A stretch of DNA of 33,523 nt from Methanimicrococcus sp. OttesenSCG-928-J09 (GTDB lineage Archaea; Halobacteriota; Methanosarcinia; Methanosarcinales; Methanosarcinaceae). The stretch spans positions 1 through 33,523 of the forward strand of contig JAJDHP010000009.1 in NCBI GenBank assembly GCA_030266245.1. The letters run 5' to 3'. Below, one piece after another: positions 7,595 to 15,653 of the stretch. The notes under the pieces are model-generated. The model saw only the letters and a program-made list of their open reading frames with translations, searched no databases and had not been told where the DNA came from. Position numbers and translations under genes: made by a program. Positions within the stretch are counted from its first letter, which is position 1; every line of letters begins with the position of its first letter.

Positions 7595-9272
7595 ATTTTT
7601 TCACAGATTGATTTGAAAAGACAAATGGCAGTTTCTCCAAAATATCTGAAGGAATCAGCGAATCACCTTTTTCTGAATAAGCAGCATCACCTGCTTTGCC
7701 GCAAAGATAAGCACCGCATCCTGCTGCCGCTGCCGCACTGTTTGCTGCCAGCAGCCCGCCGACAATGCCGGCCAGCACATCACCTGTTCCACCGACAGAC
7801 ATTCCCGCGTTTCCGGTAGCATTGTATCGTGTTTTTTCGACAGCGCCGTTTGAAATTAAATCTTCGGGTCCTTTCAAAAGAACAGTAACGCCAAACTTTT
7901 GACTGATTTCCGAGACCGCAGCTTCAAGAACTTCGGCTGCAACATCTTTTCGCTTCGGCTGTAAAGAAATTCCCAAATATTCAGCTGCTCTCAAAAGTTC
8001 CTGATAATGGGGCGTAATAATGATTTCAACATTCTCGTCAGCAGAATTTTGCTCCTGTTCTTTATTTTGGTTCTGCGTCCAATCTTGTTTTTGTATAAGC
8101 GCTTCAAATATTTCGGGTCGAAGGGCGTCGGCATCAATGACCGCTTTTTTGAAGACCGGAACTAATTGAGCCGCCGTTTTTAGGGAAGAAGGGTCGCGAC
8201 CGAGTCCCGGACCGATAATAACAGTATCATGTGATAAAATAAGTTCTTTCAATAACGGTATATCATTTTCCGACAAAACATCTCCTGAAAGTTTCCGGAC
8301 AATGAATTCAGGCGCATAAGACGCAATCGGTTTGTAAATGCTGCTCGGCGCCGCAATGGTGACAATATCGCAGCCTGCACGAAGCGCACCTGCTCCTGCC
8401 AGCGCGGGCGCACCTGAATACGGACCGCCGGCAATAACTAATATTTTGCCGCTGTCGCCTTTTTTGCTGTCAGCTGTACGCTTGTATAATAAAGAAACAT
8501 CTCCCGGACCGATATATTTCTCAGCGTTTTCAGGAATTCCGATTGGGCGGACATAAATTTTTCCGATATTTTCAGTACTGCTGCCTTCAAGCCAAGTTTT
8601 CATTTTATGAAAAGTAATTACGGCATCAGCTTTGATGACTGATTCCTTATTGTTTTCAGTTTTGTTTTTAGTTGAAGTAATTTGATTGGGAGCCGCCGGC
8701 AGCATTCCCGACGGAACATCAACGGCAAGAACAAAAAGATCCTTCTTCATTTCTTTTTCATGATTGATTAAATCAATCGCTGCTTTTTCAATTCCTTTCG
8801 GCTTTCCTGAAAAACCGGTTCCGAATATTCCATCAACGATAACGGCAGCATTTTCGATGGTTTGAAAAATCTCAGCCAAATCCGATTCGCTTTTAATTTC
8901 AAAAACGGATACAAGACTTGTTTGTTTTAAAAGTTTGAAATTCAATTGCGATTCGCTTGTCTTGATTTGATTTTCTCTGCCGAGCAGAAGAACGGCGGAT
9001 CGAATGCCGGCGCAGGCTAAATGACGGGCCGCAACAAAAGTATCACCGCCGTTGTTTCCAAGTCCCGCGATAAATAAAACAACAGGCGAATCCTCTGATG
9101 TGGTTGGTTTTGAAGTGATTTCATTGATTCTTTCAGCAGCAATTTCAGCGACTGCCGCACCGGCATTTTCCATAAGCTGCAGCGGACTCATTCCGAGACC
9201 TACGGCATTCATATCAATCGCTTTCATTTCATTGGCTGTAATGGTTTTTTGTCTCATTGAATACCGGCTCAT
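7593..9272 (-). CDS. nnr: Bifunctional NAD(P)H-hydrate repair enzyme (epimerase and ADP-dependent dehydratase)
   Basis: Repairs hydrated NADH and NADPH: the N-terminal YjeF_N domain interconverts the R and S epimers and the C-terminal ribokinase-like domain dehydrates the S form using ADP. Residues 1 to about 230 hold the epimerase, with an NNGGD motif near 72-76 and VDGIFGTGFSGKPKG and VDVPSG further on. Residues from about 255 hold the dehydratase, with GGPYSGAPALAG, IGPGLGRD, VIDADALRPE and the catalytic GGTGDVLAG (D498). The 559-residue length fits full fusion proteins. NNGGD is followed by T rather than the usual G. The start is uncertain: ATG at 9270-9272 and an ATG five codons later both lack a strong ribosome-binding site. 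The downstream end touches a palindromic element. Confidence 0.93.
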   Translation of the reverse strand: MSRYSMRQKTITANEMKAIDMNAVGLGMSPLQLMENAGAAVAEIAAERINEITSKPTTSEDSPVVLFIAGLGNNGGDTFVAARHLACAGIRSAVLLLGRENQIKTSESQLNFKLLKQTSLVSVFEIKSESDLAEIFQTIENAAVIVDGIFGTGFSGKPKGIEKAAIDLINHEKEMKKDLFVLAVDVPSGMLPAAPNQITSTKNKTENNKESVIKADAVITFHKMKTWLEGSSTENIGKIYVRPIGIPENAEKYIGPGDVSLLYKRTADSKKGDSGKILVIAGGPYSGAPALAGAGALRAGCDIVTIAAPSSIYKPIASYAPEFIVRKLSGDVLSENDIPLLKELILSHDTVIIGPGLGRDPSSLKTAAQLVPVFKKAVIDADALRPEIFEALIQKQDWTQNQNKEQEQNSADENVEIIITPHYQELLRAAEYLGISLQPKRKDVAAEVLEAAVSEISQKFGVTVLLKGPEDLISNGAVEKTRYNATGNAGMSVGGTGDVLAGIVGGLLAANSAAAAAGCGAYLCGKAGDAAYSEKGDSLIPSDILEKLPFVFSNQSVKK

Positions 9273-9662
9273 CTTTATTTTGGATTTTATTTGTTAATTC
9301 AGAATGATTAATTAAACGATTTATAATTATTTTATATTCCCATTGAATTTATTTGAATATTACTTTATGGCAGCCGACTTGGTTTTGTTAGTGCCGTCAC
9401 AAATTCTAAAAAGAAATCCGAAAACGGTTTTCAAAAAAAAGAATGGATTTAAATATATGATGACAAATTCTTGGTATTACAATTTCAGATGACATATCTG
9501 CCGGCAAAATCGGCAATAATAAATTAGCAAATGAATACTTGTACAATAAAAAAGATGCAGGCGTTGTTGATATTTAAGTTGTTTTTCTTTTAAAACAAAT
9601 GCAGCATCATGTAAAAATCAATTTTCAAGATTTCAAAATCAAATAAACCATTTTATCAATTC
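9273..9662. other. Divergent gap between nnr and the DHH gene
   Basis: An AT-rich region of about 390 bp between divergently transcribed genes, so it should hold both promoters; no single TATA box stands out. At 9464-9577 there is an open stretch with no start codon that reads like coding sequence (reported separately as a possible gene remnant). Confidence 0.5.
9464..9577 (+). pseudogene. Possible remnant of a decayed gene
   Basis: A plus-strand frame runs open from just after a TGA at 9461-9463 to a TAA at 9575-9577. It gives 37 residues, including SDDISAGKIGN and NEYLYNKKDAGVVDI, with protein-like composition unlike the surrounding low-complexity AT DNA. There is no usable start codon or ribosome-binding site. 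It could be the 3' end of a lost gene or a chance frame. I do not recognise the family. Confidence 0.25.
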
Positions 9663-9670
9663 AAAGGTGA
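9663..9670 (+). promoter_or_regulatory. Ribosome-binding site setting the DHH gene start
   Basis: AAAGGTGA lies 5 nt before the ATG at 9676. It overlaps an in-frame GTG at 9667 that could otherwise be taken as the start, so the ATG is preferred. Confidence 0.75.
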
Positions 9671-9675
9671 TCTTT

Positions 9676-11148
9676 ATGAGTCCCTCTTCAAAAAATGTCG
9701 AAAGCGTCAAAAAACCCCGTCCCGATTTCTTAATTTTGGGCGGCGGAATTATCGGCTTTGCGGTAGCGAAAGAGCTGCGCAGAACCGAAAAAGAAATCAC
9801 AATTATTGACGTTGACAAAACCCGCGTTGAAACACTTCGCCAAGAAGGTTTTAATGCCCTTATCGGAGACATTTCCGACCCTGATCTTTATAATACAATC
9901 GACATGCGGAATCTGATTTGCGTTGCCGCTCTCAGTTCCAATGACGATGCCAACATCAAAGCGGTGGCGAACTTTAAAACAGTCGTCCCCGATTCCGTTA
10001 AAATTATTTCCCGCGCTTCCGACTCTTTAAAGAAGGAAGAAATGCTCTCCGCCGGTTCCGGCTATGTTTTTATTCCGCCTCTGATTGTCTCAAAAACAAT
10101 TACGGAATACTTAGATTTAATTGAAACAAAACACATCGGCAACCGCCTGGCGCAGTGGCTTGAAGAACACCGCGGCAGCACGCTCGGAATCGTTCTTCAT
10201 GACAATCCCGATCCGGACGCAATTTCAAGCGCTTACGCTTTGACAGAAATTACAAGAAAATTCGATATCAAAGCAGATATTTTATATGACGGAAAAGTCG
10301 GTCACCATGAGAACAAAGCCTTCATTAATTTGCTGGCAATTCCCATGATTAAAGTGCCCGGTCCCGAAATTTTTGACCAGTATGATTCGCTGGCGCTTGT
10401 GGACAATTCCATCCCGTCCATCAACAATTCCGTTCCCGCCGACAAGCCGATCGGAATCATTATCGACCACCACTCTTATGCGGATATCGAACCGTATGCC
10501 GAATTCATTGATATTCGAACAAATGTCGGCGCTTCCGCCACAATTTTAACAAAATATCTCCAGCAGATGGATATTCCTGTTTCTAAAGAATTGGCGACAG
10601 CTCTTCTTTTCGGTATTCGAACCGATACAAACGATTTCAGAAGAAACACAACTTCCGCTGATTTCGCCGCCGCTTCTTTCTTACATCCGCTTTCCGACCA
10701 CGATTTGCTGACGCAGGTCGAAACGCCGTCCATGTCTGTTGAAACGCTTGACATTCTCAGTGAAGCTATCCGTAACAGAGAAGTTTACGGAACAGTTCTT
10801 CTCTCCAATGTCGGCACAATCCGAAACCGCGACACGCTCCCGCAAGCTGCTGATTATTTGCTTGCAATGGAAGGTGTTTCAACCGTTGTCGTTTTCGGAA
10901 TTATGGATGACAGCATTTACGTTTCTGCAAGAAACGAGGACATTCGCGTTCATTTAGGCGATGTCATGCGTGAAGCTTTCGGCGACAATGCAGGCGGACA
11001 TCCGACAGCGGCCGGCGCAAAAATTTCGCTCGGTGTTTTCAGCTGCGCCAAAGACAAGCAAATTCTTCAAAAACTCGTCGAAGAATCTGTTGTCAAGCGT
11101 TTCCTTAACGCAATCGGTGTCGATGAAGACAGCGAAAACGATTTGTAA
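9676..11148 (+). CDS. TrkA-N/DHH-DHHA1 phosphoesterase
   Basis: A 490-residue fusion of an N-terminal Rossmann (TrkA-N/RCK-like) domain and a DHH-family phosphoesterase. The nucleotide-binding glycine motif LGGGIIG is at 21-27. The phosphoesterase shows HDNPDPDA (175-182), LVDNS (D243), the name-giving DHH (264-266) and a DHHA1-type GGHPTAAG starting at 440, so its metal-binding motifs look complete. Family members cleave phosphodiester bonds in cyclic dinucleotides, linear nano-RNA or inorganic polyphosphate. A substrate cannot be assigned from sequence, but a c-di-AMP/pApA role deserves testing because DAC genes lie about 8 kb away. A strong terminator-like hairpin follows. The nucleotidyltransferase-like gene begins 73 bp downstream on the same strand. 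Confidence 0.92.
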   Translation: MSPSSKNVESVKKPRPDFLILGGGIIGFAVAKELRRTEKEITIIDVDKTRVETLRQEGFNALIGDISDPDLYNTIDMRNLICVAALSSNDDANIKAVANFKTVVPDSVKIISRASDSLKKEEMLSAGSGYVFIPPLIVSKTITEYLDLIETKHIGNRLAQWLEEHRGSTLGIVLHDNPDPDAISSAYALTEITRKFDIKADILYDGKVGHHENKAFINLLAIPMIKVPGPEIFDQYDSLALVDNSIPSINNSVPADKPIGIIIDHHSYADIEPYAEFIDIRTNVGASATILTKYLQQMDIPVSKELATALLFGIRTDTNDFRRNTTSADFAAASFLHPLSDHDLLTQVETPSMSVETLDILSEAIRNREVYGTVLLSNVGTIRNRDTLPQAADYLLAMEGVSTVVVFGIMDDSIYVSARNEDIRVHLGDVMREAFGDNAGGHPTAAGAKISLGVFSCAKDKQILQKLVEESVVKRFLNAIGVDEDSENDL

Positions 11149-11153
11149 ATTGT

Positions 11154-11182
11154 AAACAGAATCAAAATTCTGTTTCTTTTTT
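11154..11182 (+). terminator. Terminator-like hairpin after the DHH gene
   Basis: A perfect 9-bp stem, AAACAGAAT (11154-11162) and ATTCTGTTT (11167-11175), closes a CAAA loop and is followed by a T-rich run. It begins 5 bp after the stop codon. Confidence 0.7.
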
Positions 11183-11221
11183 ATTTCACTCGATCTTATT
11201 TTTCATTCAGAGGCAGACGCC

Positions 11222-12250
11222 ATGATAAAATCTCAAACACCGCCGGAGTTCAAAGATTCGGATCCGATTCTGCGTGATTTTTTTGTAACAAAAGACGGTT
11301 TAATCTTTTCCGTTCCCGATTATTTTCACCCGTCCGAAGGTATTCGTTCAATTTTAAGATACATTCCTGACGAAAACGGCCCGCGGCTTCGAAAATCAAC
11401 ACAAAAAAGATACCGAAAAGCAGGTTTTGAAGAATCTTTTGATTATTTGAAAAAGAATCATCCGAGTTGGGTTTCTGATGTCGCCGTTGTTCCGCGATCC
11501 GAAATCTCTGAAATACTAAAACCCGAAACTGTTGTTTCAGAAATTATCAGCGGCAAAAGAGATTTCCCCTCCGCGCTTTCCTTAATCCGCCGTTTCGAAA
11601 ATGCCGGTATTCCGATTGAATCTATGGGAATTTCAGGATCACTTTTGCCCGGTCTCGAAAACGAAGAATCAGATATTGATTTTATGGTTTACGGAAATGA
11701 TTGGCAAAAAGCAAAAGAAGCTTTAGCGGCAATGAAAAAAGAAGATTCCGGCAAAACCGCCGAATTTAAAATTTCCGAACTTGATGATGAAATGTGGCAA
11801 ACGGTTTACAAAAAAAGAAAATCACCGTTTTCATTTGAAGATTTTCTGGCGCATGAAATTCGAAAAGGAAACCGCGGCATGTTAATCGGCGCTAACAACG
11901 ATAAAAATGTTTATTTTGATTTGCTTTTCGCCCGTTCAGAAAATCAAATTAAATTTCATGAACCGATTCGACGCGGAAAAGACACAGAAAAAACGGAAAT
12001 TGAAGCCGTCGTAACAAACGCCGATTTCGCATTTGACAGCCCTGCAATTTATTTAATCGATCACCCCGCGTTCGATGAAATTTACAGCTATACGCACACA
12101 TACGCCGGACAAGCGGAAGCGGGCGAAAAGATCAGAGCGCGCGGAATGGTTGAAGTCATCGGCGATAAAAAAAGACTTGTCATCGGTACAACGAGAGAAG
12201 CCCCGGACGAATGGATTATTTCCTTAACACTTCTTGAAAAACAAAAATAA
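11222..12250 (+). CDS. Archaeal nucleotidyltransferase-like protein (COG1665 type)
   Basis: A 342-residue protein with a nucleotidyltransferase-fold active-site pattern: GISGSLLPGL (136-145) followed by SDID (150-153), that is G-S plus the D-x-D pair D151/D153 that binds metal in this superfamily. The N-terminal 90 residues are conserved-looking but lack a motif I can name. The C-terminal part (IRARGMVEVI, RLVIGTTREAPDEW) looks like a small beta-rich domain. It resembles the archaeal COG1665 group, for which I know no established substrate. The ATG follows GAGG with an 8-9 nt gap. It lies just downstream of the DHH gene, separated by a terminator-like hairpin, so co-transcription may be partial. 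Confidence 0.75.
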   Translation: MIKSQTPPEFKDSDPILRDFFVTKDGLIFSVPDYFHPSEGIRSILRYIPDENGPRLRKSTQKRYRKAGFEESFDYLKKNHPSWVSDVAVVPRSEISEILKPETVVSEIISGKRDFPSALSLIRRFENAGIPIESMGISGSLLPGLENEESDIDFMVYGNDWQKAKEALAAMKKEDSGKTAEFKISELDDEMWQTVYKKRKSPFSFEDFLAHEIRKGNRGMLIGANNDKNVYFDLLFARSENQIKFHEPIRRGKDTEKTEIEAVVTNADFAFDSPAIYLIDHPAFDEIYSYTHTYAGQAEAGEKIRARGMVEVIGDKKRLVIGTTREAPDEWIISLTLLEKQK

Positions 12251-12351
12251 ATCCAATCGTTTTACTTTTATTCGAGCCCGAATCGCATTTTTTAGCTGCT
12301 GGCGCCCCCAAAAATAAACTTAATTGTTTTACTTTATTCCTCATTTAAATC

Positions 12352-12425
12352 CCAAATACGACCGTTAATTTTCAATTTCGAACGGAGCGGAGCGCAGAGA
12401 GGAATTGGAAATTTACGGATTCGTA
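12352..12425 (+). repeat. Solo hairpin related to the twin stem-loop element
   Basis: It begins CCAAATACGACCG and ends CGGATTCGTA, as the second hairpin of the twin element does at 15485-15550. The arms around AATTTTCAATTTC and GAATTGGAAATTT pair imperfectly. The nested palindrome that precedes this hairpin elsewhere is absent. Confidence 0.7.
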
Positions 12426-12481
12426 CTTATTATTTTATAAAACTTATTTTCTCTAATCTTATCATTGGGAATCAGTTTTCC

Positions 12482-12698
12482 GTTTCCATATTAGTTGAGG
12501 TGTTTGTTTCCACTTGGAGTCTGTTTTCCGTTTCCATGTTGGTTGAGGTGTTTGTTTCCACTTTGAGTCTGTTTTCCGTTTTCCATGTCGGTTGAGGTGT
12601 TTGTTTCCATTTGGAGTCAGGTTTCTGTTTCCATATGGGTTGGGGTGTTTGTTTCCACTTGGAGTCTGTTTTCTGTTTCCATATGGGTTGAGGTGTTT
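12482..12698 (-). repeat. 24-bp satellite, nine units in alternating types
   Basis: Nine consecutive units all begin GTTTCCA (one has an extra T, giving 25 bp). Two types alternate: one with TTGAGGTGTTT and one with CTTGGAGTCTG, giving a 48-bp higher-order period. The second type is the reverse complement of the unit at 1-240. The unit at 12603-12626 carries GGAGTCAGGTTTCT and is intermediate between the two. A degenerate half unit precedes the array at about 12464. Confidence 0.9.
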
Positions 12699-12935
12699 AC
12701 TGAAAAACCGCTTACGCGATTTTTAGCGGCTGCCACCGCTGTAATATTAATGCAGCTATTAAATCAATCATTAAAGCAGCCGCCGCGCGCGAGCCGCTCC
12801 GCTTTTCGAATTCTCTAAAAACGACCCGCATTTTTAATAAAACAAAAAAACTTTCAGTTCACTGATCATTGAAAATTAAATTTAAAAAACAGATAATAAA
12901 ATAGGAGAAGGAATCCGATTCGGATTCCGGAATGA

Positions 12936-13244
12936 TTAAATTTTGATTTGATCAGCACTAAATCCGCGTTGAATCAACACGTCTTTCATGCGTCCGAGGT
13001 GGTTGCCCTGCAATTCAATGGAACCGTCACGAATTGTTCCGCCACAAGCGAATTTTGATTTTAAATAGGTCACCAGATCATGAACATCAATTTCAGCAGG
13101 ATCCAGCCCTTCGACAATCGTTACTTCTTTTCCATATCTTCTTCTGTTTACTTTGACGGTAATTCTCTGCTGCTCCTTTGCAACTTCTTCGCAAATACAC
13201 AACTCTTCGGGTAAACCGCATACAGAACACATTCCAGTACTCAT
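12936..13244 (-). CDS. Translation initiation factor aIF1/SUI1
   Basis: A 102-residue SUI1-domain protein. Archaeal aIF1 binds the 30S subunit near the P site and promotes accurate start-codon selection. The N-terminus carries four cysteines, C6-x2-C9 and C16-x-C18, likely binding zinc as in many archaeal members. The SUI1 core follows, with [35 protein letters not shown] and a DVLIQRGF-type end. The ATG at 13242-13244 is preferred because the protein then begins with the usual [16 protein letters not shown] lies 12 nt upstream, a long but tolerable spacing. A longer frame to 13304 exists but lacks support. Confidence 0.93.
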   Translation of the reverse strand: MSTGMCSVCGLPEELCICEEVAKEQQRITVKVNRRRYGKEVTIVEGLDPAEIDVHDLVTYLKSKFACGGTIRDGSIELQGNHLGRMKDVLIQRGFSADQIKI

Positions 13245-13620
13245 TTTAAAATAAATCCTCCATGATTTCAAATAAATTTGACGTGATTTAGGGATCACGA
13301 ACACGTTTTCAACGTTATTTTATCAATACTAACTATTTATTAAAATTATTTTATCAATAATTATCTGCGCCGTTTTACATCGCAGATTACAGAAATTATA
13401 ACCGAAATTTATAACGGTCAAAATAACTTCCGATATGCAATATTTGTCAATTTCATATTAATACTTAGTGCTTTTTTCGTTTTTTCGGAATCTTGAGACA
13501 GATTTGAAAGAGAAAGCGAAATTATAATATGATTCAAATTCATTTCTGATTGTTTATTTTGCGATTTTATTGAATTAGAAAATAGGTAGAAAATATAAAA
13601 AAAGGAAAGGAAGTCAGATT
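13245..13620. promoter_or_regulatory. Divergent promoter region, aIF1 and winged-helix gene
   Basis: A 376-bp AT-rich region between divergent genes. TTATTTTATCAATA occurs at about 13316-13329 and nearly again at 13348-13361, a direct repeat that could be an operator or a duplicated promoter element for aIF1. GAAAATATAAAA near 13591-13602 and the AT run near 13520 are candidate promoter parts on the plus side, but the former is very close to the ATG. No gene is seen. Confidence 0.4.
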
Positions 13621-13863
13621 ATGGAAGAACTTACAGGATTTGTCAATGGAAACATGAACCGCCGAAAAGTTTTAGAAATTTTGCAATCAAAGGAAGCGAC
13701 AGAGCCCAAAAGAATCGCGAAAATCGCCCGTTTAATTCCCGCCGCGACAAATCAGATTATTGCAGAACTCGAAGCAAACGGATTGGTTCAAAAAGCAGAC
13801 GGTGAAAAAATAGAATTAACGGAAACAGGCAAAGTTATCATTGACTTTACACGCGCTCTTTAA
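13621..13863 (+). CDS. Small winged helix-turn-helix protein
   Basis: An 80-residue protein consistent with a single winged-helix domain. It reads as N-terminal helices (RRKVLEILQSKEA), a recognition-type helix pair (RIAKIARLIPAATNQIIAELEANGLV) and a wing (KIELTETGKVIIDF). Such proteins are common as archaeal transcription regulators or nucleic-acid binding partners; no ligand domain is present. The ATG follows a purine-rich GGAAAGGAAG stretch. It lies 168 bp upstream of nreA on the same strand, so it could regulate or share a transcript with nreA. That link is inference. Confidence 0.8.
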   Translation: MEELTGFVNGNMNRRKVLEILQSKEATEPKRIAKIARLIPAATNQIIAELEANGLVQKADGEKIELTETGKVIIDFTRAL

Positions 13864-14019
13864 TCCTGAAATTTTAATAATAAGACAGAAGAACGATTAA
13901 AAACAAAAACCATCAATTAAAGCAATATTTTTTCAAATAATTATCAAATAGTTACCAAATTTATTAAAATTTTCAAATAATTATTGAAATTATCAAAAAA
14001 TAATTCAAATTATCAAAAC

Positions 14020-14028
14020 GAGCTGATC
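14020..14028 (+). promoter_or_regulatory. Ribosome-binding site deciding the nreA start
   Basis: GAGCTGATC is a good partial match to the archaeal GGAGGTGATC and stands 3 nt before the ATG at 14032. This supports that ATG over the in-frame TTG at 13984. Confidence 0.55.
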
Positions 14029-14031
14029 AAA

Positions 14032-15309
14032 ATGCCAACGGAAGGACTGTGTATGCGCTGCAAAGGAAAAGGTCTTTGCGGCCGTCCCTACTGTCCGACC
14101 TTAGAACGTTTTAAAAATAACAGCCGCTTAACGAAAGCGCTTTCCAATCAAACGACCGTTTTCGGTCCGTCACCTCCTTCTGTTTTTGTCGGCAGCTACA
14201 ATTATCCTTCTCTTTCAGCCGGTCCGCTTATTCCGCCATCGATTGATTTGCCGGAATTGGAATTCAGCGAAGCGTCTGAAATTCTGCGCGAAAAAGTGGT
14301 CAAGAATCCGGGTTTTATGGAAGACTCGCGCCTGTGGCATGACCTGCAAATGCAGGATGTGATTACGATGCGAACGGCTCTTGTCCGCGCTAACACGACT
14401 TTTAAGCCGTCGGATGCAAAAACTGATAATCCGCTACTGATGAAAGCGCAGGAACTGGCTCTTTCGGCAAAGCCTGTTGATACGGAAGCTTGGTTCAAAA
14501 AACCAATTATCTCGGATTTGAAATTTGACAGCATGATGATGCCGATGGGACCGTCCGGTCAAGTCAAAAATTTCAATATCACGGAAAACCCGAAAGTTCC
14601 GAATGCGGTTGACCGCCTGGTTTATGATACGGACGCGCTTGCAAAAGACGCGATTACCGAGCTTTACCGCGACAACGTTTCGAATGAGCAGATGACGCGC
14701 TTAATGTCAATCGGTCTGCTCGGCCGCGACCGTAAACTTGTGCCGACGCGCTGGTCGATTACTGCGATTGATGACATGACCGGCAAAGAAACGATTAAGC
14801 GTATCAAAGATTATCCTCACCTTCGGGAAATCACGCTTCTGACGGGCGAAATTTTCGGCAATCATTTTGAAATATTATTGCTTCCCGGAAGTTTTTCTTA
14901 CGAACTTCTTGAAATTTGGATGCCGCAATCGGTTTGGAACGGTGAAAAAACATATATCGGTCAGGATCACGAGGACTTTTACGGCAAAAAACAATATTCC
15001 AATCTTTCCGGCGGCTACTATGCCGCACGTCTCCCAATCCTGGAATATTTAGATTCAATTAAAAAACAAGCGTTCATTTTCGCGATTCGTGAAATCCGCC
15101 CGAGTTATTGGGCACCCCTTGGCGTTTGGGTTGTTCGTGAAGCCGCCCGAAATGCAATTATGAATCCAAAGAAAACATTTGAAACAAAAGAAGACGCGCT
15201 GGCAGATTTATCAAAACGCGTAATGACGCCGAGACCGGATTGGGAAAGAGAGACAAAGCTGCTTTATAATCAGGCAGTGCAGATGAGAATTGATTCTTTT
15301 TATGATTAA
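14032..15309 (+). CDS. nreA: DNA repair protein NreA with PCNA-binding tail
   Basis: A 425-residue archaeal Nre-family protein. The family has been linked to DNA damage repair through interaction with PCNA. The N-terminus has a zinc-finger-like pattern, C7-x2-C10-x5-C16-x4-C21. The body shows the family-typical FGPSPPSVFVGSYNYP and later YARLPILEYL- and REARPSYWAPLGVWVVRE-like segments. The last residues form a PIP box, Q417-x-x-I420-x-x-F423-Y424, ending one residue before the C-terminus, which is the expected PCNA contact. The chosen ATG gives the conserved start directly before the finger. It follows a small winged-helix gene. The next gene is convergent, with a composite repeat between. 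Confidence 0.93.
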   Translation: MPTEGLCMRCKGKGLCGRPYCPTLERFKNNSRLTKALSNQTTVFGPSPPSVFVGSYNYPSLSAGPLIPPSIDLPELEFSEASEILREKVVKNPGFMEDSRLWHDLQMQDVITMRTALVRANTTFKPSDAKTDNPLLMKAQELALSAKPVDTEAWFKKPIISDLKFDSMMMPMGPSGQVKNFNITENPKVPNAVDRLVYDTDALAKDAITELYRDNVSNEQMTRLMSIGLLGRDRKLVPTRWSITAIDDMTGKETIKRIKDYPHLREITLLTGEIFGNHFEILLLPGSFSYELLEIWMPQSVWNGEKTYIGQDHEDFYGKKQYSNLSGGYYAARLPILEYLDSIKKQAFIFAIREIRPSYWAPLGVWVVREAARNAIMNPKKTFETKEDALADLSKRVMTPRPDWERETKLLYNQAVQMRIDSFYD

Positions 15310-15354
15310 ATCGTTTTCTTTTTTTTATAGTTTTTATGATTTTGGATAAAAACG

Positions 15355-15550
15355 AAACATCCCTTTTTATTGATTTGGCGAAATCCGAACTCCCTCTTTT
15401 CATTCAGAATATTCATGAAAACGGAGTTCGTTTTTGAGTGATTTTAAAGAAAACGGATGTTTAATTTTTGTAAGAAATGAAATCCCAAATACGACCGCAA
15501 AACGAGATTTTACGAGCGCAGCGAGTGAAATTGAGGTTGCGGATTCGGAC
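15355..15550 (+). repeat. Twin stem-loop element, copy c
   Basis: A nested palindrome at 15355-15462 has outer arms AAACATCC and GGATGTTT, inner arms CGAACTCC and GGAGTTCG, and an inner pair around TTTTCAT and ATGAAAA. After 22 bp comes a hairpin at 15485-15550, CCAAATACGACCGC to GCGGATTCGGAC, with a GCGCAGCG core. The 66-bp hairpin part is almost identical to the reverse complement of 27828-27893. It starts 45 bp after the nreA stop codon. Confidence 0.9.
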
Positions 15551-15653
15551 TATATTATTCAATGAAATTGTAAGTAATTTTCTAATTTAATCCATATTGG
15601 ATTCATAGTTGTGATTCTTGATGCTGTTTATAGGTACCATTTGTTTTATTAAA

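Larger units (their letters stand above)
12251..12935. other. Gap between convergent genes with hairpin and 24-bp array
   Basis: This 685-bp gap lies between the 3' ends of the nucleotidyltransferase-like gene and aIF1. It holds a hairpin of the twin stem-loop type (12352-12425), here without its palindromic partner, and a 24-bp array (12482-12698). After the array, 12700-12835 is GC-richer (ACCGCTTACGCGATTTTTAGCGG, etc. in short runs) with several short inverted repeats. No convincing gene is present. Confidence 0.75.

Noticed and set aside
12585-12818. 77-codon frame with SVSIWVEVF-type repeats
   Set aside because: It is a translation of the 24-bp satellite, with a start inside the array and no ribosome-binding site.
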